Shown: positions 6,744-14,035 of the stretch, in pieces | How the letters are laid out: each line of letters begins with the position of its first letter | Numbering within the stretch: position 1 is the stretch's first letter | Assembly: GCA_023440865.1 (NCBI GenBank) | Contig: JAEXRM010000142.1 | Location: 1 to 17,351, forward strand | Source: Bacillota bacterium | Lineage (GTDB): Bacteria > Bacillota > Clostridia > DSM-8532 | Direction: 5' to 3' | Length of the DNA: 17,351 nucleotides | Program-made: the position numbers and the translations under genes | Notes under the pieces: generated by a model | The model's database searches: none | What the model was told of the DNA's origin: nothing | What the model saw: only the letters and a program-made list of their open reading frames with translations

Positions 6744-8154
6744 CAAGATGGGCAGCATGTCGATGAGCAAGGCAGTTCGCGTGGCAGGTCACATGGCGGG
6801 AAGCCGGCTGCAGCAGATCCGCATCGGCGTGCAGGGAGTGGGATTGCTGCTGGCTGTGGCAGGCGTGCTGTCCGGCGTTCCGGTGGCGACGACCGTATTG
6901 ATCGCGGCGACCTTTCTGATGGGACCCGTTTTTTGCGGGTGGGTGTGCCCGTATGGCTTCCTGCAGGATCTTGCGGCCCGACTCGGGCGCATGCTGGACA
7001 TCCGGCGACGGCACATGCCCCAGGCAATGGCACGCGTCCTGTCGGCCGGAAGGTATGTGCTGCTGGCGCTTTTCCTGCTGATAAGCGCGGACTTCCTGTT
7101 CCTGCTCTTCTCCTATGACCCACGCGCCAACCTGTCGCTGGTCCTTGGCGGACAGGCGGTGACCTTGGCCGGATGGATCGTCATGGGGATGTTCCTTGCG
7201 GTGTCCCTGGTGTACGATCGCCCCTTCTGCAACCATTTATGCATCGAAGGCGCCAAGCATGGCATCTACGGCTTGCTTCGACCCGTCACGATCCGGCGTG
7301 ACGCTGCAGCCTGCATCGGCTGTGGCAAGTGTGACCGCGCCTGCCCGATGGCGGTGCGGGTGAGTGATGTCGACCAGGTGCGTTCCCCCCAATGCATCAA
7401 CTGCATGGCATGCGTCAGCGCCTGCCCCAAGGCTGACACACTGCGGTTGGGCCCCGTCCGTGCCGGCCGAAGGCTGGGCAGGGTGGCGTTGCCCGCAACG
7501 GCACTTGCCGCGTTTTTCCTTTTCCTGTATGTGACCTTGAACGGGAACGAACTGACGATTCCTTTCCTCGAACCCATCTCCCTTTATGCCGCAGCGGCTG
7601 ATGGCACGCCTGCGGCAAGCTTGAACACGCAGGCGGCATCGGCGGCGGAGTCCTCGACCGCTTCTGCCGACACGACGCGGGCAACGACGGAGTCATCAAC
7701 CGCTTCTGCGGAAACGACGCAGGCAACGGCCGAACCCACGCAGGCAACGGCCGAACCCACGCAGGCAACGACGACGGAGGCGCCCCTGTCGGAGAATGCG
7801 GCAGCAGTCACGGCCGGCGACGCCGCAGGCATTCCGGATGGCACGTACACCGGATCCGGGCAGGGGTTTCGGGGCACCACCACCGTCGAGGTGACTGTCA
7901 GGGACGAAACCGTCACGCACATCGAGGTCGTTTCGACAAGGGATGATGCGCGATGGTTCCAGTGGGCGTACAATACCATTGTCGGGGCCATTATCGAACA
8001 GCAGTCCGCGGAGGTCGACAGCGTCTCCGGCGCGACATACTCTTCGGTCGGCATCAAGAAGGCTGTCGCCGACGCCCTCACGAAGGCGGGAGGCACCCAT
8101 GTCTCCACCGTCGCCGATGTGCCGGCGGGTACGAGAAGTCATGGAAGGCGTTGA
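6733..8154 (+). CDS. Membrane 4Fe-4S ferredoxin (NapH/NosR-like) with C-terminal FMN-binding domain
   Basis: A 473-aa redox protein. It opens with several TM helices containing the NapH/NosR-type C68-GWV-C72-P motif and a later C166-NHL-C170. Two classical 4Fe-4S motifs follow: C194-x2-C197-x2-C200-x3-C204 and C221-x2-C224-x2-C227-x3-C231. After a last helix (about 250-272) comes an extracellular Thr/Ala/Glu linker with sequence repeats (about 300-352), then an FMN_bind domain (about 367-458) with S432-G-A-T435. In RnfG/NqrC relatives this threonine carries FMN covalently attached by ApbE. Electrons would therefore pass from cytoplasmic Fe-S centres through the membrane to an outer-face flavin; donor and acceptor are unknown, and no apbE is in the window. 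The start has GGGAGG 7 nt upstream. The two-component genes follow after 67 nt and are probably co-transcribed. Confidence 0.85.
   Translation: MAHDKMGSMSMSKAVRVAGHMAGSRLQQIRIGVQGVGLLLAVAGVLSGVPVATTVLIAATFLMGPVFCGWVCPYGFLQDLAARLGRMLDIRRRHMPQAMARVLSAGRYVLLALFLLISADFLFLLFSYDPRANLSLVLGGQAVTLAGWIVMGMFLAVSLVYDRPFCNHLCIEGAKHGIYGLLRPVTIRRDAAACIGCGKCDRACPMAVRVSDVDQVRSPQCINCMACVSACPKADTLRLGPVRAGRRLGRVALPATALAAFFLFLYVTLNGNELTIPFLEPISLYAAAADGTPAASLNTQAASAAESSTASADTTRATTESSTASAETTQATAEPTQATAEPTQATTTEAPLSENAAAVTAGDAAGIPDGTYTGSGQGFRGTTTVEVTVRDETVTHIEVVSTRDDARWFQWAYNTIVGAIIEQQSAEVDSVSGATYSSVGIKKAVADALTKAGGTHVSTVADVPAGTRSHGRR
7648..7790 (+). repeat. In-frame tandem repeats coding for a Thr/Ala/Glu linker
   Basis: Two perfect 21-bp units starting ACGCAGGCAACGGCCG (7717-7737 and 7738-7758) plus a partial third (7759-7770) encode the peptide TQATAEP. 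Before them an ESSTASA-type unit is repeated twice at a longer period. The repeats keep frame and join the membrane part to the FMN domain, so their number may vary between strains without breaking the protein. Confidence 0.85.
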
Positions 8155-8221
8155 TGGGCAGGCACCTTCTCCTGTTCTGCCACGGCGTGGGGCGCTCACG
8201 GGCCATGGATCGGAGGTACGC

Positions 8222-8911
8222 ATGAAAACCGTTCATCTGGTGGAAGACGAAGCTGCGCTCAGGGAGTTGCTCGCCGCTTACCTGCGGGAAGCCGGATACA
8301 CGGTCGTCACTTTTGGCGACGGCCTTTCGGCCAAGGCGAGGATCACCGATGCGCCCGATCTGTGGGTATTGGACATCATGCTGCCGGGGATGGACGGTTA
8401 TGCCCTCATCAAGGAGATCAAGAAGGAAACCCCGCAGGTACCGGTCATCTTCGCGTCAGCCCGCAGCGCCGAGCTCGACCGTGTGATCGGACTGGAGATG
8501 GGAAGCGACGACTACATTCCCAAGCCCTTTCTTCCGCGCGAACTCGTGCTGCGGGTTGACCGCATGCTCAAAAAGACAGCCTCCCCTTCGGAGGAGGCCG
8601 TCGTTGCCCTCGGGCCCTACCAGTTCCATCGCACGCGTCGCGCCATCGTGACGGCGGAGGATACGGTGCCGCTCACGAACAAGGAGTATGATCTGCTGGA
8701 ATGCCTCATCCGCAACCGGAATGTGGCGGTCAACCGCAATGCCGTCATCGATGCGGTCTGGGGGGCGGACTATTTCGGTTCGGATCGCGTGGTGGACGAC
8801 ACCATCCGCCGGTTGCGGAAGAAAATGCCGGAGCTGCCGATCGAACCGGTCTACGGTTATGGATACATGCTCAGGGATGCGGCAGCACCGAAACCGGAGG
8901 GCCTGGCATGA
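8222..8911 (+). CDS. OmpR/PhoB-family response regulator
   Basis: A 229-aa two-domain regulator. The receiver domain (about 1-118) has the acidic pocket E8-D9, phospho-acceptor Asp51 in VLDIMLPGMDGY, and the conserved lysine in DDYIPKPF. A winged-helix DNA-binding domain (about 130-222) follows, with PLTNKEYDLLECLIRN, VWG, the VDDTIRRLRKK recognition helix and the closing VYGYGYMLR hairpin. It should bind tandem promoter sites when phosphorylated. The ATG at 8222 has GGAGG 5 nt upstream (8212-8216). The stop overlaps the kinase start (ATGA), giving coupled translation. Its position directly after the flavin redox gene suggests it senses or controls the redox or respiratory state, which is inference from context only. 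Confidence 0.93.
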   Translation: MKTVHLVEDEAALRELLAAYLREAGYTVVTFGDGLSAKARITDAPDLWVLDIMLPGMDGYALIKEIKKETPQVPVIFASARSAELDRVIGLEMGSDDYIPKPFLPRELVLRVDRMLKKTASPSEEAVVALGPYQFHRTRRAIVTAEDTVPLTNKEYDLLECLIRNRNVAVNRNAVIDAVWGADYFGSDRVVDDTIRRLRKKMPELPIEPVYGYGYMLRDAAAPKPEGLA

Positions 8912-10383
8912 GCAAGGACAACAAGCTCTTCCCACGCATCCGTTCATGGACCCGCACCCTCGATTTCCAGATCTGGCGGACCGTGGCGCTGGTGCTGCTT
9001 GTCTTTCTTGTTTGCCTGATGTTCCTCAACCATGTGCTGCTGGCGAGCGCCAAGCGGGAATTTCTATACAGCCAGATGGAGGAGGCCGCCGAAGCGAGGC
9101 GGACATTCGATTCGGAGGAGCGCGAGGGCGCAACCGGAGAAGACCGGCCCGCGAAGGAGACCGCCGCGTCCGCTGCCGGTACGACTTACATCAACCATTT
9201 CCTGCTGCTGCCCGATGAGAGCGGATGGCGGATACAGGTCGACCGGTTCACGCAGCGGTCCTACATGACCGCCGCAGGCGAAAGGCCTGTCCTCGATGCC
9301 ATCGTCACACGCATCACCGAAGCGGTGTCGCGCGCGAACGGACAGGCGCTGCGCGCTTCCGACCGCAAGGGGCGGGTCCCGCTGGGGGGAGCCTGGCACT
9401 ACTATTATGTCGATGAAACCCGCGGCGACGGCAGCTTCATGGTGTATCTCGCCTCGGCCGAGCGGCAGCGACCCGACCTGTCCGCCTACCTGGTGGCTAG
9501 CCTCATCACCCTTGCAGCCGGCCTGTATGCCTCGCGCCGCATGTCGCGCCGGATTGCGCGTCCCATCGGGGCTCTCGAGCGGTTTGCGGACGAGGTGGCG
9601 CACCGTCGCTGGGACGTGACGGCTCCCGTTTCCTCCATCGAGGAGGTGCGGCAGCTTTCCGCGGCATTGACACGCATGAAGGAGATGCTCAGGACGACCG
9701 AGGAACGCGAGCGCCAGTTCCTGCAGGCCGGATCCCACAACCTCAAGACGCCGGTCATGACCATCAAGGGGTACGCTCAGGCACTCCTTGACGGGGTGGA
9801 TGTGGGAACGGAACGGTCTGCCGCTGAAGTGATACGCCGGGAGGCGGATGTGCTGGAGCGGCGCATCCTGCAGCTGCTGCGCATCCAGACGTACGGACAC
9901 GCGCTTGAAGCGCGGAGCCGGCAGGACGAGGTGCGTCTGGACCGCCTGCTCAACAACCTGGTCGGCAAGTTCCGCATGGTGCGGCCGGATCTCGCGTGGG
10001 AGCTGTCGTTGACGGAGCTGGAAATCCTGTGCAATGCCGACGCGCTGCAGACGGCGTTTGAGAACCTGTTTGAGAACGGCATCCGCTATGCCGCGCATGC
10101 CTTCTCCGTCCGCATGGCGGTGGAGGCATGCATCCGAATCGAGTTCGCCAACGACGGGCCGCCTTTTTCCGTGGAGAACCCGGATGCGCTGTTCGAGCGC
10201 TACCGCAAGGATCGCGACGGCCGGTTCGGGCTGGGTCTCGCCATCGTCCGGCAAATCATCGAAGGCCATGGCGGGCGGATTGCCGCGCGGAACGTGCCAC
10301 AGGGAGGGGTGCTGTTCGTGGTGGAGCTGCCGGTCGCCCGCATGGCGATCATCGGGGAAGCGGAAGCGGATCCACTGGCATGA
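8908..10383 (+). CDS. Membrane sensor histidine kinase (HisKA type)
   Basis: A 491-aa kinase paired with the preceding regulator. TM helices lie at about 25-47 and 190-210 and enclose an extracellular sensor region of about 140 residues rich in charged residues. A HAMP domain (RRIARPIGALERFADEVA) follows. The dimerisation and phospho-acceptor helix reads SH277-N278-LKTP, with asparagine in place of the usual Glu or Asp after the histidine, while the threonine at +4 used for phosphatase activity is present. The ATP-binding domain has the N box (N390 in FENGIRYA), the G1 box NDGPP and the G2 box G441-LGL. The ligand is unknown. No terminator is visible after the gene, and the convergent glgB ends 77 nt away. 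Confidence 0.92.
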   Translation: MSKDNKLFPRIRSWTRTLDFQIWRTVALVLLVFLVCLMFLNHVLLASAKREFLYSQMEEAAEARRTFDSEEREGATGEDRPAKETAASAAGTTYINHFLLLPDESGWRIQVDRFTQRSYMTAAGERPVLDAIVTRITEAVSRANGQALRASDRKGRVPLGGAWHYYYVDETRGDGSFMVYLASAERQRPDLSAYLVASLITLAAGLYASRRMSRRIARPIGALERFADEVAHRRWDVTAPVSSIEEVRQLSAALTRMKEMLRTTEERERQFLQAGSHNLKTPVMTIKGYAQALLDGVDVGTERSAAEVIRREADVLERRILQLLRIQTYGHALEARSRQDEVRLDRLLNNLVGKFRMVRPDLAWELSLTELEILCNADALQTAFENLFENGIRYAAHAFSVRMAVEACIRIEFANDGPPFSVENPDALFERYRKDRDGRFGLGLAIVRQIIEGHGGRIAARNVPQGGVLFVVELPVARMAIIGEAEADPLA

Positions 10384-10460
10384 AGGTAGCTGGATCCGCA
10401 TCATCTTCGCAGGCACCGCAGACACGCGGCACCCGTGCGGGTCGCATGGCATGCTGCGCT

Positions 10461-12506
10461 TCAGTCCGGCAGGCGTCTGAGCACCATGGCGGTTCGGCAC
10501 GGTGCATACACGATGATGCCGGTGTCCCTTTTCCGCGCGGGCAGCGGCCGGGATTCGAAGCAGACATCATGCGAGATGCGTGCCTGACCGCCGAAACGCT
10601 CCTCGTCGGTGTCGAACGCCACCTGCCAGCTGCCGTCCTCGTGCAGCGGCAGCTCAAATGCCTCCTGGGACAGCGTGGGGTGGAAGTTGAACAGGAACAC
10701 GAAAGCGTCCTTGCGGTATGCCAGCAGCTTCAGCTTCTCGTCGAGCCACAGCTGCCGGGGAGTTCCTCCCATGAGCCGGTTCTCCGACAGCAGCCGTACC
10801 ATGGCGCCATCGAACCGGTTGAGGTCCCCATACTTGAGAAAGGGGCTGTCCGCCAGGCTCCATTGCCGGCGGCAGTGCTGGAAGCTCCAGTTGTTGCCCT
10901 CCCGCGGGAAATCGATCCATTCGGGGTGCCCGAATTCGTTGCCCATGAACGTGAGATAGCCTTCCGATCCGAGTGAGGCGGTGACCAGGCGCACCATCTT
11001 GTGCAGGGCGACGGCCCGGTCGACGACCAGGTTCTGGCTGTTCTTGTCCATGTGCCAGTACATGTCCTTGTCGGCCAGACGGAAGATGAATGTCTTGTCG
11101 CCCACAAGCGCCTGGTCGTGCGACTCCACATAGGCGATGCGCTTCTCCTGCGGCCTTGCCGTGGAGAGCTCGTGCCACATGCGGTGCAGGTCCCAGTGTT
11201 CATCACGCTGTTTGGCGGTGTTCACCCAGTAGTCCGGAATACCCATCGCCAGCCGGTAGTCGAACCCGATGCCGCCATCGGCCACCGGCAGGCACATGCC
11301 CGGCATGCCGCTCATGTCCTCCGCGATCACGAGGGCGTCGGGATTCAACTCGCGGATGAGCTCGGTGGCGAACTGCAGGTAGGTCAGCGCATCGACATCG
11401 GTGTTCAGGCCGAAGTACTTGCCATAATTGTCGAAGGCGGTGCCCAGGCCATTGTCCTGATAGATCATGGATGTGACGCCGTCAAAGCGGAACCCGTCGA
11501 AGTGGTATTCCTCCATCCAGAACTTGACGTTCGAGAGCAGGAAGTGGATGACCTCGTGCTTGCCATAATGGAAGAGCTTCGAGTCCCATGCGCTGTGGGT
11601 GCCGCGCTTGCCGGCATGGAAGAACTGGCGCTCGGTGCCGTCGAACTCGTTGATGCCTTCGGCGATGTTCTTCACGGCATGCGACTGCACGATGTCCATC
11701 AGCACGCGGATGCCCATGCCGTGGGCGGTGTCGACCAGATATTTGAGGTCTTCGGGCGTGCCGAACCAGGACGACGCCGCGAAGAAATTTGAGACATGAT
11801 AGCCGAAGGAGGCATAGTAGGGGTGCTCCATCACGGCCATGATCTGCACGGTATTGTAGCCGAGGTCATGGATGCGGGGCAGGGTGCGGTCCGCGAATTC
11901 ACGGTAGGTGCCGATGGCTTCGCGCTCCTGCGCCATGCCGACATGCGTCTCGTAGATGAAGGGCGCAGCAGCGGGGTCGGGACTGAAAGACCCGTCCGAC
12001 CAGACATACGGCTCGGCGGGATCCCAGATCTGGCCGGAAAAATCGTGCGTCTTCGGATCCTGGACGCATTTGCGGATCCAGGGCGAGATGCGGTCGCGGC
12101 CGACGCCTTTTGAAACGACATGCACCTTGACGCGGGAACCGTGCGGCAGCGTGTCCGCACCGGGCAGGAAAATCTCCCAGGTTCCCGCCTTGCCGCGTGT
12201 GAGCGGGTGGGAGGTGCGGTTCCAGCCGTTGAAGTCGCCGAGCAGGAACAGCGCGTCCGCCGCAGGCGCCCATTCCCGGTAGAACCAGCCATCCTGTGTG
12301 CGATGGAAGCCGAAATGGTGGTGTCCGTTCGCAAAATCGCGGAAGCAGCCATGTTCGCCAAGCAGCGCATGCCGGACGGTGTCGAACCGCTCCATGCGCA
12401 GGCGCAGGTCGCGTTCATAGGGCCGGAGCCAGGGGTCGATGCGGAGGATGGCCGGACCCTCGTCCCTGCCTGCGTTGTTCGTGCCGGTTGCCGAAGGGTG
12501 ATTCAT
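10461..12506 (-). CDS. glgB: 1,4-alpha-glucan branching enzyme (GH13_8-like)
   Basis: A 681-aa enzyme that cuts alpha-1,4-glucan chains and re-attaches them as alpha-1,6 branches in glycogen, in the cytoplasm. A CBM48-type N-terminal domain (REWAPAADALFLLGDFNGWN) precedes the GH13 barrel. The four conserved regions are present: DIVQSH, GFRFDGV with nucleophile D342, IAEDMSG with acid/base E396, and VESHD with H463 and D464. Length and motif context (ASFGYHVSNFFAASS, GNEFGHPEWIDFPREGNNWS) resemble the eukaryote-type branching enzymes found in many anaerobes rather than E. coli GlgB. The ATG at 12506 has GGGAGGT 5 nt upstream; the open frame extends to 12638 but only through promoter sequence. 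No other glycogen gene is in the window. Confidence 0.93.
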   Translation of the reverse strand: MNHPSATGTNNAGRDEGPAILRIDPWLRPYERDLRLRMERFDTVRHALLGEHGCFRDFANGHHHFGFHRTQDGWFYREWAPAADALFLLGDFNGWNRTSHPLTRGKAGTWEIFLPGADTLPHGSRVKVHVVSKGVGRDRISPWIRKCVQDPKTHDFSGQIWDPAEPYVWSDGSFSPDPAAAPFIYETHVGMAQEREAIGTYREFADRTLPRIHDLGYNTVQIMAVMEHPYYASFGYHVSNFFAASSWFGTPEDLKYLVDTAHGMGIRVLMDIVQSHAVKNIAEGINEFDGTERQFFHAGKRGTHSAWDSKLFHYGKHEVIHFLLSNVKFWMEEYHFDGFRFDGVTSMIYQDNGLGTAFDNYGKYFGLNTDVDALTYLQFATELIRELNPDALVIAEDMSGMPGMCLPVADGGIGFDYRLAMGIPDYWVNTAKQRDEHWDLHRMWHELSTARPQEKRIAYVESHDQALVGDKTFIFRLADKDMYWHMDKNSQNLVVDRAVALHKMVRLVTASLGSEGYLTFMGNEFGHPEWIDFPREGNNWSFQHCRRQWSLADSPFLKYGDLNRFDGAMVRLLSENRLMGGTPRQLWLDEKLKLLAYRKDAFVFLFNFHPTLSQEAFELPLHEDGSWQVAFDTDEERFGGQARISHDVCFESRPLPARKRDTGIIVYAPCRTAMVLRRLPD

Positions 12507-12609
12507 GCCGTACCTCCCGTGGGTATCTGTTGAGATGGCCATGATGCGGTCATGTCCCGCCGCTGGATCGTCGCCGTCCGGTAGTTGGCACGGGATGCGC
12601 TTTTTTCCG

Positions 12610-12638
12610 ATCGTATCGTACTGGCGGCATGACGTCAA
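12610..12638 (-). promoter_or_regulatory. Sigma-A-type promoter of glgB
   Basis: On the minus strand, TTGACG (12638-12633, 5/6) is followed after 17 nt by TACGAT (12615-12610, 4/6). This gives a leader of about 100 nt before the ATG at 12506. The -35 box contains the TGA stop codon (12637-12635) of the upstream PBP gene, and no intrinsic terminator separates the two, so read-through from the cell-wall operon is also possible. Confidence 0.65.
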
Positions 12639-14035
12639 CGGCTCACTTGCGCGGCCGCTGCCTTGAACAGTGAGGCGGCGATGGGAGCGGCTGTTTTTCC
12701 GCCGGAACCGCCCTCCTCCACAACGACCGCAATGGCGTAAGGGGTTTTCTGGTCTGCAATGAACCCCACAAACAGGGCATTGTTCTTTTGCCCCTCGACC
12801 TGCACGGTGCCGGTCTTGCCCGCGACCGCCAGTCCCTTGACCGCGGCCGCCGAACCGGTTCCCGTTTCGGTGGTCTCCACCATCAGGGTTTGCAGCTCAT
12901 GCGCCGCCGACTCGGACAGGATGCGCTGCCACGTGTCGACGGACAGCTTTTGGTAATCGTTTCCCATCGGATCGGTCAGGTGATCCGTCATGTGTGGCGC
13001 CAGGATGACGCCTCCATTGGCGATGCCGCCGGCGATCATGGCGAGCTGCAATGGAGAGAGTGACAACCGGCTGAACTCGTTCGGCTGGCCGATCGCAAGC
13101 CAGGACAGGGTGGCCGGATCGTTCTCGGTTTCGATGACACCGGTACGCACCTGCATGCGGTCTACCGTGACCTCCTTGCCGATGCCGAAGCCGGAAGCCA
13201 TGTCCAGGAGACGCTTGCGCCCAAGCTTCATGCCGGTCTCCCCGAACCAGACATTGCAGGACTCGCTGAACGCCTCCTTCAGGTCCACTTCGCCGTGGCC
13301 CTTCGTGGTTTCGTTCGCGCCGTTCTCCACAGAGATCGCTTTCCCCTTGCAGACAAGGGAAGCGTTCGGATCATACGCGGGCGAGGAGAGCCAGGCTGCG
13401 GCGGTTACGAGCTTGAAGGTGGAACCCGGCGCGTATGCGCCGAGAAGCGCCCGGTCGTAAAGGGCCGTGTCAGGGATGTCGACCCAGTCGATGACGGAGG
13501 CCGGGGAGGTGCTCGGCGAACTGACGGACACCCGGATGGCACCGGTGGACCAGTCCAGCAGCACGACCGCGCCCTTTCTTCCCTTGAGCAGCGAATAGGC
13601 CTGTTTCGAGAGGGCGGCGTCTACGGTGAGTGTCAGGTCGTCACCGATGAGCCCCTTGCCGGTGAAATCGAGCAGCATCTGGTGGAGGAAGCTTCGTTCC
13701 GATCCCAGGAGCGGACCCTGATAGAGCGCCTCCGCCGTGTTCCCGATGCGGTGCGTGTAGTCGCCGACCACATGCAGCAGCGCTTTTGCCATGGTGCCGT
13801 CCTTGGCGTAGATGCGTCTGCCTTTCACACTTTGCGCAAGGACCGTTCCATCTGCAGCCAGGATGCGGCCCGCGGTGGCATAGCGCTCCTTCAGGGCCGC
13901 CTTGTTCTCCCCGGCGGCCACCGCCAGCTCGGAGCGGCTGCGGTGCTGCTGCACGACGAGACCCGCGAGCAGCACGACGCAGATGCCGCAGAACAGGAAA
14001 AGCACCAGCTTGAGGTTCCTGATCAGCATCTTCAT
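12635..14035 (-). CDS. Class B penicillin-binding protein (transpeptidase)
   Basis: A 466-aa peptidoglycan transpeptidase that cross-links stem peptides outside the membrane. A single N-terminal anchor (about 8-28) is followed by a short pedestal region (AGRILAADGTVLAQS) and the penicillin-binding domain. That domain has all three motifs: S205-TF-K208 in APGSTFK, S259-C-N261, and K407-T-G409. It is compact compared with PBP2/PBP3 (600-700 aa), like PbpA of the actinobacterial and clostridial RodA-PbpA pairs, and has no PASTA repeats. The ATG at 14035 overlaps the FtsW/RodA stop as ATGA and has GGAGGAG 6 nt upstream; the longer open frame to 14551 lies inside the FtsW gene and is rejected. It should form the cognate SEDS-bPBP synthase with the preceding gene. 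Confidence 0.92.
   Translation of the reverse strand: MKMLIRNLKLVLFLFCGICVVLLAGLVVQQHRSRSELAVAAGENKAALKERYATAGRILAADGTVLAQSVKGRRIYAKDGTMAKALLHVVGDYTHRIGNTAEALYQGPLLGSERSFLHQMLLDFTGKGLIGDDLTLTVDAALSKQAYSLLKGRKGAVVLLDWSTGAIRVSVSSPSTSPASVIDWVDIPDTALYDRALLGAYAPGSTFKLVTAAAWLSSPAYDPNASLVCKGKAISVENGANETTKGHGEVDLKEAFSESCNVWFGETGMKLGRKRLLDMASGFGIGKEVTVDRMQVRTGVIETENDPATLSWLAIGQPNEFSRLSLSPLQLAMIAGGIANGGVILAPHMTDHLTDPMGNDYQKLSVDTWQRILSESAAHELQTLMVETTETGTGSAAAVKGLAVAGKTGTVQVEGQKNNALFVGFIADQKTPYAIAVVVEEGGSGGKTAAPIAASLFKAAAAQVSR

Noticed and set aside
7648..7790. Possible CRISPR-like or satellite repeat
   Set aside because: The units are adjacent without spacers, keep the reading frame and encode a Thr/Ala/Glu linker.
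10384..10460. Bidirectional terminator between the kinase gene and glgB
   Set aside because: Only short GC dyads are present, with no stem longer than 5 bp and no T run on either strand.
9064..10500. Antisense open frame of 478 codons opposite the histidine kinase
   Set aside because: The kinase carries all family motifs in the other strand; the antisense product has no recognisable domain.
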